From: Candidatus Delongbacteria bacterium
Lineage (GTDB): Bacteria > CAIWAD01
NCBI GenBank assembly: GCA_020634015.1
Contig: JACKCN010000004.1
Span: 62,001-126,000 of the forward strand
Length of the DNA: 64,000 nucleotides
Direction of reading: 5' to 3'
Below, piece by piece: positions 18,407 to 26,253 of this stretch. Numbering within the stretch: the stretch's first letter is position 1; every line of letters starts with the position of its first letter. The notes under the pieces are model-generated. The model had not been told where the DNA came from and did not search any database. It saw only the letters and a list, made by a program, of their open reading frames with translations. Both the position numbers and the translations under genes were made by a program.

Positions 18407-18507
18407 GCTGGCCTTGCAGCAGGCGTGAGGCCAGCGGAGGATGCTGGCCTTGCAGCAGGCATGACGCCAGCGGAGGATGCTGGCCTTGCAGCAGGCGTGA
18501 CGCCAGC
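18407..18507 (+). repeat. Tandem repeat, 3 x 36 bp (last unit partial)
   Basis: Units begin at 18407, 18443 and 18479 with a few substitutions. Each unit contains an inverted pair GCTGG(C)C...GGCCAGC or GCCAGC, so each can form its own hairpin. It lies between the convergent mdh and PorV-like genes, about 75 nt past the mdh terminator. No spacers, so not CRISPR. Confidence 0.9.
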
Positions 18508-18590
18508 AACCTTGAGTGCCGCATGCCGGGAGTGTCAGGAAAATTGGACACCAAGCACAGCTGATCCACGGATCGGGCAAAGCCTGTGGA

Positions 18591-19586
18591 TCAGAAGGTG
18601 ACTCCCAGCGAGAACAGGCGCTGATCCTGGAAATAGCGGGTGGCCACCCAGGCGGCGTCGACGGTTGCAGTCAGTGGAGTGCCCGGGATGGCCGAGCGCA
18701 CACCCACGCCCGCCGACCAGCTCTCCAGATCGCTGCGGAAGCGGCGGCCCACGCGCAGGGCCAGCTGCTGTTTCAGGCTGTACTCCAGCCCCAGCCCCAG
18801 GCGGCGCCGGTTGTCATTGGGATGCTCGGCCTGGGCGCTCCACTCCAGGCGCTGTCCCCCATCGTGCCAGAGTTCTCCCGCCATGGCCAGCTTGAAGATC
18901 AGCGGCTGGGCAAAATCCTGGGTGCTGAGAGTCGCCAGCTGCTGGTTGGAGCCCGGCAGCAGCAGGTCATCGCCCTCCAGCTGCAGGCGCGTGCCGAAGT
19001 TCTGGATCGCCACCGCCAGCCGCGCCTCACGCCAGGGAAGTGCCAGCAGCAGCGACAGGTCCGCGGACAGTCCGCTGGCCTCCTCGTTGTGCAGACTCTG
19101 GCGCAGGTAACGCCCGGTCAGCCCGGCGCTCAGGCGCTCGTTGAGACGCCAGCCACCGCCCACGGACAGCGCCAGATCGCCGTAACTGTACTCGGCACCC
19201 GTGCCGCTGGGCTCGGTCTCGGTGGTGATCTCCTGATTGGCCACACTCAGCCAGTTCAGGCCCAGTCCCCAGGCCGAATGATCGCCGAGCGGTCGCGTCC
19301 AGGCAGCGACCCCGTGATCCAGTTGACCCAGCAGGCGCTGCTGCGAGACGGCCACTCGCGGACCACGGCTGTCAGCCAGTGCGGCCGGATTCAGCAGCAG
19401 AGTTTCAGCACCGCTCCAGATCGATTCTCCAGGCAATGACAGGGCCAAGCCCGCATCTCCAAGGGCCGCCGCACGCGCCGACACCGGCAGCTTCAGGAAC
19501 TGGGCCGCCGTGGTGCCCGTGCGCTGGAATCCCGAGGCCAGGGCCAGCGGACACATCACGAGCAGGATCGAAGTCTTCAGGCTCAT
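18591..19586 (-). CDS. PorV/PorQ-family outer-membrane protein
   Basis: A 331-residue protein with an N-terminal signal peptide and the PorV-type opening GTTAAQFLKLPVSARAAALGDAG, followed by alternating beta strands and a C-terminal strand ending in F. PorV is the outer-membrane shuttle of the type IX secretion system; PorQ-like relatives have less clear jobs. It is the last gene of a minus-strand operon with a sorted surface protein and a TonB receptor; the preceding gene stops 10 nt upstream. Its company with proteins carrying FlgD-like sorting tails supports a role in their export or anchoring, which is inference. Confidence 0.8.
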   Translation of the reverse strand: MSLKTSILLVMCPLALASGFQRTGTTAAQFLKLPVSARAAALGDAGLALSLPGESIWSGAETLLLNPAALADSRGPRVAVSQQRLLGQLDHGVAAWTRPLGDHSAWGLGLNWLSVANQEITTETEPSGTGAEYSYGDLALSVGGGWRLNERLSAGLTGRYLRQSLHNEEASGLSADLSLLLALPWREARLAVAIQNFGTRLQLEGDDLLLPGSNQQLATLSTQDFAQPLIFKLAMAGELWHDGGQRLEWSAQAEHPNDNRRRLGLGLEYSLKQQLALRVGRRFRSDLESWSAGVGVRSAIPGTPLTATVDAAWVATRYFQDQRLFSLGVTF

Positions 19587-19596
19587 GCTCGGCCTT

Positions 19597-22563
19597 TCAT
19601 CGGATCACCAGGAATCGTCCCGCCTGTTCGTGGCCGCGGTGGTCGTCCAACTGGAACAGATACAGACCGAAGGCCACGTGTTGACCACTGGCATTGCGCA
19701 GGTCCCAGTCCAGCCGGTCCGAGGAGGGATCGTCGTGTTCCAGCACGCGCACCAGATCACCGGCGACGGTGTAGATCCTCAGCGTCGCCCGCCCCGGCAT
19801 CGGCGCGAAGTAGAGGCGGTGCACCCCGGTCTCCGTGTCCAGCAGACTGCCGGCGAGGTAGGGATCGGGCACCGCGCGCACGGCCGGCAAGGCGCTGGCT
19901 GCGGAGGCGAGTCCAGGTGCTGCCGTGCGGAAACGATACTCGAGTCCCGTCCTGAAGGGTTTGGTGGTGAACACGGTGAACACATCACCCACACGGGGCG
20001 CGACACCCCGGAGGGTATCGCCGGCTGCGTCCAGGATCCAGTCGAAATTGTTGGTCTTGATCAGGATCTGGCTGCCTGTGTCCGGGTCGGGATTGTCCGT
20101 CAGGTACAGCGCATCGGCATAGGTCTCGTAGTTGACCCGCACCCGGCTGCCGGCGGCTCCTCCGGGCAGCAGATCCCAGCCCAGCGGACTCAGTTGGGGC
20201 AAGCCCCCGAAGACCAGCTGCAGATCCTCGCTGCCGGCGAAGGCGCTCACATCCTGCCATTGATCACTGTCCACGGGTCGGCGTTCCACGCGGATCGGGA
20301 CCTGGCTCAGCAGAGGATCCGGATCACGGTAGCCGAAGAACAGGGCATGCGAGGGCAGCGCGATGGTTTCGCCGGGCTCCGTGATGCGCACGCGCCAGTC
20401 GTCGGCGCCCACCACATGTTCGCCGTATTCATTGACCAGGCCACTGCGCCACTCCATCCACCAATCGAAGGTCGTGGGACTGTCCGGGTTCCAGCCCAGA
20501 CTGCGGACCCCCGCGGGGGCATCCGTGAGACTCAGCCTGAACCCCGCCCGCACGGGCAGGATGGTGGCGCCGTCGGCGGCCAGCCGCTGAGTGGCGAACA
20601 GGCTGTCTCCCGTTTCAAGATCCAGCAGGCTGAACCGCAGCACGCTGTCGCCGTCGGCCGATTCGTGAAACACCAGACTCCACTCGGTGTCGCGCAGGCT
20701 GTCTTCGTCCATGACCTGCACCAGGACCAGCCCGTCACAAAGGGCGTCATGTTCGGGCAGGGGCTGCTGGCGTGTGTCGGTGAGGGGCACACGATCCGCG
20801 GCCCTGGCCCCCGGAGTCACGGACACGCCGTTGCCGTCCAGCGGCGATCCCAGTGAGTTCTGCTGACTGGGCAGACCGTCTTCTCCATTGGCCGGGGCCT
20901 GACCCGAGGTATAGGCGCACAGGCTGTACCAATACTCCAGCCCCGGCACCAGATCCGTGTCCTCGAAGGTGTGGACGAGGCCGCTGTCATCGCCCAGATT
21001 CAGCCAGCCCAATGGGTCACGTCCCAGAATGCCATCTGCGCGGTCCCACTGGGCCACGGGAACCCAGCCCACCGGGCGGCCCTGGTCGTCCGTGATCCGG
21101 TTGCCCCAACTGCGGCCCCGGTCGGCACTGCGGAACAGGCGGTATCCCTGAAAATCGGCTGCGTTCTCGCTGGGCAGCGGATTCCACCAGAGACGGACGC
21201 CGGCGGGCAGCGGCGCGGCACTCAGCTCGGGAGCCGGTGGAGGCCCGGGGCCGCCGAAGCGGAAATTCACGTAGCTGTTCCAGAGGTCGGCGATGTTGTG
21301 AGCCAGATCGTCAAAATCGGGCTGCCAGGCCAGAGCGCCGGTTTCTCCCAGCACGGCCGCACAGGTACTGACCACCGAATCACCGGCCGCCAGCGTGAAG
21401 GGGCCGCTGGCGATCACGAAGTTCAGGCGCTCGCCATCGCCGAAAAGCTCACGCTGGCGCGTGGTGTCCGTGTCATCCATGCGCGGGTCGGCGCCATGGA
21501 AGTAGATCGCGCGCCGTTCCGCATCCAGCGTCTCAGGCTGGCTGGTGACCACCGCGTTCAGCAGGCTTTCGGTATCGGGCTTGAGCTGCCCGGGAAACCA
21601 GTGAAAATCACTCACACCCATGTTGCGCGGAGTTTCCAGCATCACCAGCGCGGGCACCCCGAGAGGAATGTCCTCGTCCGCCCAGACTCCATCCAGGCGG
21701 TTGTTGCTGTCCCAGACCTTGACGATGTCATTGCGGCGCCCGCTTGGCAATCCGTGATCCTGGGTGGACTCCAGACCGATGCGGTCCAGATTGTCGAAGT
21801 CGGGCCTGAACACCACGTAATACCCCACCCAGACCGAATCCAGGTCCACCGCGGAGCGATTGTGAATCCAGGAACGCCAGACCAGATGATCGCTGGCGTA
21901 GGGGCGCCCGTAACTGTAGCCGGCCTGGCTCACTTCCAGGCCCAGGCTGCCGCGCGGATTGTCGCGGTCGTCGAAGATCGACCAGGAATCCGCATCGCTG
22001 GTGAACTGGCCCGGGGTGCTCACCACGGGCACGTCCGGATTGCCCAGGCCGGGCACGATGTAGGCCTCGGCCCAGGGCCCCGGCCATTCGGGTCCGGGCC
22101 AGGTGTCGGGCAGGTGGCTGTGCGCAACGAAGGGCGTGTCGTCGCCGGCCCGCAGGTCGCCGCTGAACAGACTGCCCAGGCTGCCCTCGCGCGGGCTCCA
22201 GTCGCGCAGTCCACCGGTGGAATTGACCGTGCTTTCCACCACTTGCCCGCGTGCGGCCACGAACAGCCCCAGCCCGAATCCGTACTGGACCACATCGGAG
22301 GCCTCGGCCGGCCAGTGCAGAGCCTGGGTGCTCCAGACGTGGAAGTCGGCCATGTCGCCGAAATTGCTGCCGTAGTTGCCCAGTTGTCCACGATCCATCA
22401 GGGCCACGCCATTGTCTTCGAGCGACGCGGTGGCCGGGTGTCGGGCCTTGGAGGGCAGGGCCGGCAGTCCCGCCTGGCCGTGACACGCCGCGCAATCGAC
22501 GGCCGCCCGGGCGGGAAGTCCCATCAGAAGTGCCAGTAGCACGGAACGCTGGAACAGGTGCAT
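19597..22563 (-). CDS. Large surface protein with one heme motif, fibronectin III domain and FlgD-like sorting tail
   Basis: A 988-residue protein. After a short signal peptide comes a single c-type heme motif (CAACH at residues 24-28), then a long unassigned region, a fibronectin type III-like segment (about 445-560) and a C-terminal FlgD-like Ig domain (about 900-988; LRIYTVAGDLVRVLEHDD) of the type used for type IX-like sorting. The one-heme N-terminus on a surface protein is unusual. The start lies 1 nt after the stop of the TonB receptor, and the PorV-like gene follows after 10 nt, so the three are co-transcribed. The substrate or role is not recognised. Confidence 0.8.
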   Translation of the reverse strand: MHLFQRSVLLALLMGLPARAAVDCAACHGQAGLPALPSKARHPATASLEDNGVALMDRGQLGNYGSNFGDMADFHVWSTQALHWPAEASDVVQYGFGLGLFVAARGQVVESTVNSTGGLRDWSPREGSLGSLFSGDLRAGDDTPFVAHSHLPDTWPGPEWPGPWAEAYIVPGLGNPDVPVVSTPGQFTSDADSWSIFDDRDNPRGSLGLEVSQAGYSYGRPYASDHLVWRSWIHNRSAVDLDSVWVGYYVVFRPDFDNLDRIGLESTQDHGLPSGRRNDIVKVWDSNNRLDGVWADEDIPLGVPALVMLETPRNMGVSDFHWFPGQLKPDTESLLNAVVTSQPETLDAERRAIYFHGADPRMDDTDTTRQRELFGDGERLNFVIASGPFTLAAGDSVVSTCAAVLGETGALAWQPDFDDLAHNIADLWNSYVNFRFGGPGPPPAPELSAAPLPAGVRLWWNPLPSENAADFQGYRLFRSADRGRSWGNRITDDQGRPVGWVPVAQWDRADGILGRDPLGWLNLGDDSGLVHTFEDTDLVPGLEYWYSLCAYTSGQAPANGEDGLPSQQNSLGSPLDGNGVSVTPGARAADRVPLTDTRQQPLPEHDALCDGLVLVQVMDEDSLRDTEWSLVFHESADGDSVLRFSLLDLETGDSLFATQRLAADGATILPVRAGFRLSLTDAPAGVRSLGWNPDSPTTFDWWMEWRSGLVNEYGEHVVGADDWRVRITEPGETIALPSHALFFGYRDPDPLLSQVPIRVERRPVDSDQWQDVSAFAGSEDLQLVFGGLPQLSPLGWDLLPGGAAGSRVRVNYETYADALYLTDNPDPDTGSQILIKTNNFDWILDAAGDTLRGVAPRVGDVFTVFTTKPFRTGLEYRFRTAAPGLASAASALPAVRAVPDPYLAGSLLDTETGVHRLYFAPMPGRATLRIYTVAGDLVRVLEHDDPSSDRLDWDLRNASGQHVAFGLYLFQLDDHRGHEQAGRFLVIR

Positions 22564-22564
22564 G

Positions 22565-25165
22565 TCAGAACCGCAGTTCGAACCCGAGCCGCAGCGAGCG
22601 CGGGGCGCTCACGTGGGATGGGTTGTGTTTCAGATCCTCGGTATTGCCGATCAGGTCCTGGGTGTCCACGTAGGGATCCCCGGTGCTGGCGAACACCTCC
22701 ACCACATTGCGCCGGTCCAACAGGTTCTCCGCATCCAGGCGCAGGGCCAGCCGGGTCTTGCCCACGGCGCGACTCCAGCGCAAAGAGGCATCGGCACGCC
22801 GCGTCCAGGGGCGTATGGCAGAGTTCCGTGGTGGGTCGACGGCCGGGCTCACATACGGCGTGTACGGCAATCCACTGGCGGCTTCCAGCAACAGGCTGGC
22901 TTTCAGATCGTGCCCCAGATCCAGTTCCAGCTCGGCACTGATGTCGTGGCGCTGGTCAAAATCCAGCGGGAATTCGTCGCTGTCGATCTCGCCACCAGCC
23001 AGAATCGCCTCATACCCTTCGTGCTTGGTGGACCCGGTGCCGCGCGCGGTCATGATGGTGTAATCGAGAAAGAGCCTGCTGTGACGGGTCAGCGGAAAGC
23101 GGGTCGCCAGATCCAGCCCACTGACCTGGCCATTGTCCGTGTTGGCGTACACCACGAACTCGCGTGTGAACTGGCGGGCCAGCACGGTGGACATCAGGTG
23201 CCGGATGTCCTTGTGCCAGGCGGTCAGCTCGAAGGTGGCTCCCGGGCGTACCCGGCGCTTGAAGCCCAGCTCGAAGGCCACGGTCTCCTGGGGTGCCAGT
23301 CCCGGGTAGCCCAACAGGGGCACCCGGACCAGGTCCAGCGAGCGCTCCGGATTGGTGTACAATGCATCAAAATCCGGGAACTGGACGAACTTGCCGTAGC
23401 TGGCATGCATCACGGTGCGCTCGTCCACCGGAAAGGCCAGCCCCAGTCGCGGCGAAAGCACGCGCCAGGGATCCACGGCCTCAAGCGGGCTCTCCTGCCC
23501 TTGCGCGTCAAACAGCTCCTCTGGCGAGGCCCAGGCGGAGGCGACGGGATCGAAGGCATCCAGGCGCAGGCCCGCGTCCAGCACCAGCCAGTCCAGTTCC
23601 AGTTTCTGCTGCAGCCAGAGACTTGCCTGGCGTGGATCACGGGAAATGGTTTCGTGCAGGCTGTGTGCCAGATCGGGGCTTTCGGTGTTGCCGAAGACCA
23701 GTTCCCATTGCTCGCGCTCGAAATGGTTGCGGCGCAGTTCAATGCCTGTCGAGAAAGCCAGCAGCTGGCTCTGGCGCCATTCCAGGTCCGCGGCGATTTC
23801 CAGCCTGTCCGTGTGATGGGTGGACCAGCGCGGCTCGGTGCCGCTGGCATAGAAATCCTGTTGGCTGGTGCTGGCCGGCTGGCGGTAGGCGGAAACCGGC
23901 AACCACTGGTCGCCTGCACGCACGCCCACGCGGCGCCGTGTGTCAATCTGGCTGAGGCGCCAGTGACTGACCGCTGTGGTGCCGTGGGGCAGCCGCAACG
24001 ACAGACTGGCGTGACGTCGCTCGCGCAGGCTGAGCGACTGGTTCTCGGGCAGGTACTTCCACATGTGGCTGTAGCCCTGCCGTTCCACCTCCTGGCGCCC
24101 CGCGTTCAGTTGCAGGCGTGCGCCACCGGGCAGCTCACGGCCCAGCCCCAGCCCCAGATCACCCGTGCTGCTGTAGCCGTGGGGCAGGTGGGAATCTTCC
24201 AGTTCGCTGAGCGCGGTCAGAATCAGATCGGCCCCGATCAGGCTCGCGGGCAGTGCCGCCTTCAGTTGCAGGCGCCCGGGTTGAGCCAGCCGAAAGGCCC
24301 CGATGTGAGTCGACACCCGGTCCGTCAGCTCCACATCACGCCAACTTCCGGTTTCGGGCACACCATAGGCACCCGCGTGTCTCCAGGGCGAGTTCAGCAG
24401 GCTGGCGCTGCGGACCCGCACCACGAATTCGGGCCGGGGTACCAGTTCCTGGCTGGAGATGCGCACCACTCCGGAGAGGGCATCTCCGTAGCGGGCGCCG
24501 AAGTTGCCCGATTCCACCACCAGTTCGCTGACCTGGTCCTCGTTGAGTCCGGTCAGGAATTCGCCATCCACGGGATCCGCGAGCACCAGTCCATCCTGGA
24601 TCACCGACACCTCGCCCCGGCGCCCCCCGCGGATGTGCAGGCCACCGTCCTCGTCCAGATGCACGCCCGCCTGGGTGGCCAGCAGCGACACCAGCCCGTG
24701 CACGGGACTGGCCTCCAGCCGGCGATGGTCGATGAGCAGTTGGCTCGAGGTTGCATCAAGAGGAGTGAGCGGGCGTTGGGCGCGCACCACGAGGGTGTCG
24801 GCATTGAGCACGGCCAGGCTCAGGTCCACGTCCAGCACGGTGCTGGTCCCACTGCGCACGAAGAGTGTGCGCTCCTGGCTTTCCAGGCCCACATGGCTGA
24901 TCCGCAGGCGACGTTCACCCGGGGCCACGGCCAGCAGCAGGTAGTGTCCGTCGAGATCGGTGGCGCTGCCCTGGCGGCTGTCCAGCAGCTGCACATTGGC
25001 CCCGGCAAGCGCCTCGCCTCCGGCCGTGATCCGGCCCCGGATCGTTCCTCCCTCGGCGTGTGCCAGCGAGACCAGCAGCAGGCAGCAGAGCACGGAAAAT
25101 CCGACCCGGACCCATCGCGGGTCCGGGCCGGACACCGGCCGCCGGGTGGCAAGCATCTGTCTCAT
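22565..25165 (-). CDS. TonB-dependent outer-membrane receptor with carboxypeptidase-regulatory domain
   Basis: An 866-residue protein with a signal peptide (about 20-38), a CarboxypepD_reg-like beta-sandwich (about 40-125, TIRGRITAGGEALAGANV), a TonB plug (about 140-240, with IRGGRRGEVSVIQDGLVL and LSGVVRISSQEL) and a 22-strand type barrel ending LGFELRF, the expected aromatic C-terminal strand. Such receptors import large or scarce ligands using proton-motive force through TonB. It lies 7 nt after a LamG-like sorted protein and 1 nt before a sorted surface protein, so receptor and surface protein probably act as a pair. The ligand is unknown. Confidence 0.9.
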   Translation of the reverse strand: MRQMLATRRPVSGPDPRWVRVGFSVLCCLLLVSLAHAEGGTIRGRITAGGEALAGANVQLLDSRQGSATDLDGHYLLLAVAPGERRLRISHVGLESQERTLFVRSGTSTVLDVDLSLAVLNADTLVVRAQRPLTPLDATSSQLLIDHRRLEASPVHGLVSLLATQAGVHLDEDGGLHIRGGRRGEVSVIQDGLVLADPVDGEFLTGLNEDQVSELVVESGNFGARYGDALSGVVRISSQELVPRPEFVVRVRSASLLNSPWRHAGAYGVPETGSWRDVELTDRVSTHIGAFRLAQPGRLQLKAALPASLIGADLILTALSELEDSHLPHGYSSTGDLGLGLGRELPGGARLQLNAGRQEVERQGYSHMWKYLPENQSLSLRERRHASLSLRLPHGTTAVSHWRLSQIDTRRRVGVRAGDQWLPVSAYRQPASTSQQDFYASGTEPRWSTHHTDRLEIAADLEWRQSQLLAFSTGIELRRNHFEREQWELVFGNTESPDLAHSLHETISRDPRQASLWLQQKLELDWLVLDAGLRLDAFDPVASAWASPEELFDAQGQESPLEAVDPWRVLSPRLGLAFPVDERTVMHASYGKFVQFPDFDALYTNPERSLDLVRVPLLGYPGLAPQETVAFELGFKRRVRPGATFELTAWHKDIRHLMSTVLARQFTREFVVYANTDNGQVSGLDLATRFPLTRHSRLFLDYTIMTARGTGSTKHEGYEAILAGGEIDSDEFPLDFDQRHDISAELELDLGHDLKASLLLEAASGLPYTPYVSPAVDPPRNSAIRPWTRRADASLRWSRAVGKTRLALRLDAENLLDRRNVVEVFASTGDPYVDTQDLIGNTEDLKHNPSHVSAPRSLRLGFELRF

Positions 25166-25172
25166 CGGGAAG

Positions 25173-26174
25173 TCACTTCAGCAGAAGCACGGAGCGGGTG
25201 TTGCGCTCTCCCCCGCTTTCCAGGCTCAGCAGGTAGGTGCCGCTGGCCAGTGCCTGGTTGCGTTCGCCCCGGCCATCCCAGAGCACCCGGTGCTCGCCCG
25301 CCGGGAAATGCTCGTGGCTCAGCTCGCGCACCAGTGCGCCCTGAAGGTTGTAGACGGCAAGTCGCACGCTGCCCGCATGGTCCAGCCGGAACCGGGTCCA
25401 GGTCGAAGGATTGAAGGGATTGGGCGTATTGGGCAGCAGCTCGATGCCCGAGGGCAGGCCGGGCCCGGCCGCCACAGCGGTTCCCGTGCCTTCCACGATC
25501 AGGTCGTCGAAGCGCAGGAACTGATCGAAGCTGTCAAAGCTCCAGAAGTACACACCGGGACCGCCCGCCGTGATGTTCGAATCGGTGAAGGGACAGCCGG
25601 GCAGCAGGGTGTCGTTGAGGTAACACCAGATCTGGTTGCCTTCCATGCGCAGGCTCATTTTGACCCAGCTTTCGGTCGTGGGATAGAGGGCACCCAGCTC
25701 GGCGGCCGGCCAATCGCGGATGGTGGTCGGAAAGGGCCCCAGACCATTGCTGCGCAGACGGAAACGGTTGCCGCCCGTGCCCGGATCGGCCAGCTGGGCC
25801 ACGAAACTGTAGAAGGTGAACGGTGTCTCGCCGCTCACACCCGTGCTGCGGCCGATCACACCACGATAGTGGGCCTCGCCGGGCACCAGCAGGACCTGGG
25901 CACTGACCGTGTAGTCCTCGAGGGCATCGGCGGGCATGTACACCGAGCCCACGCCGCCGCCGGAGAGATCGTTGCCCAGCTTGCCCACGAAACCGTCGCC
26001 CGAGGGATTGCCAACGACGAAATCCACCACGACCATGTTGCTCTCTTCGCCCCAGTGACTCACCCAGCCGAGGTCGGCCGTGCCCCCGGCGAAGTGCTCC
26101 TCATACAGAACCTGTGCCCGCAAGGGGGCCGACAGTGCGACAAGTCCGGACAAAAGGATCAGTGCAGTCTTCAT
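25173..26174 (-). CDS. Secreted LamG/concanavalin-like protein with FlgD-like sorting tail
   Basis: A 333-residue protein with a signal peptide (first about 20 residues), a lectin/laminin-G-like beta-sandwich of about 210 residues and a C-terminal sorting domain from about 245 that opens with LPNTPNPFNPSTW and ends in SVLLLK. This tail is typical of surface proteins of FCB-group bacteria with type IX or similar export. It is the first gene of the minus-strand operon that continues with the TonB receptor, the large surface protein and the PorV-like protein. A sugar-binding role is possible from the fold but not shown. Confidence 0.78.
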   Translation of the reverse strand: MKTALILLSGLVALSAPLRAQVLYEEHFAGGTADLGWVSHWGEESNMVVVDFVVGNPSGDGFVGKLGNDLSGGGVGSVYMPADALEDYTVSAQVLLVPGEAHYRGVIGRSTGVSGETPFTFYSFVAQLADPGTGGNRFRLRSNGLGPFPTTIRDWPAAELGALYPTTESWVKMSLRMEGNQIWCYLNDTLLPGCPFTDSNITAGGPGVYFWSFDSFDQFLRFDDLIVEGTGTAVAAGPGLPSGIELLPNTPNPFNPSTWTRFRLDHAGSVRLAVYNLQGALVRELSHEHFPAGEHRVLWDGRGERNQALASGTYLLSLESGGERNTRSVLLLK

Positions 26175-26253
26175 GGAATCTCCCTTTCCTTCGAGTCGAG
26201 CCGAACGCTCCTGCAGACACGGACAACTCTGACCTCGGCCATGCTGGCCGGTT

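Noticed and set aside
18407..18507. CRISPR array
   Set aside because: The 36-bp units are contiguous with no unique spacers and no cas genes are nearby.
22562..25414. A 950-codon plus-strand frame opposite the TonB receptor
   Set aside because: No start signal and no family features; the minus-strand frame is a complete TonB-dependent receptor.
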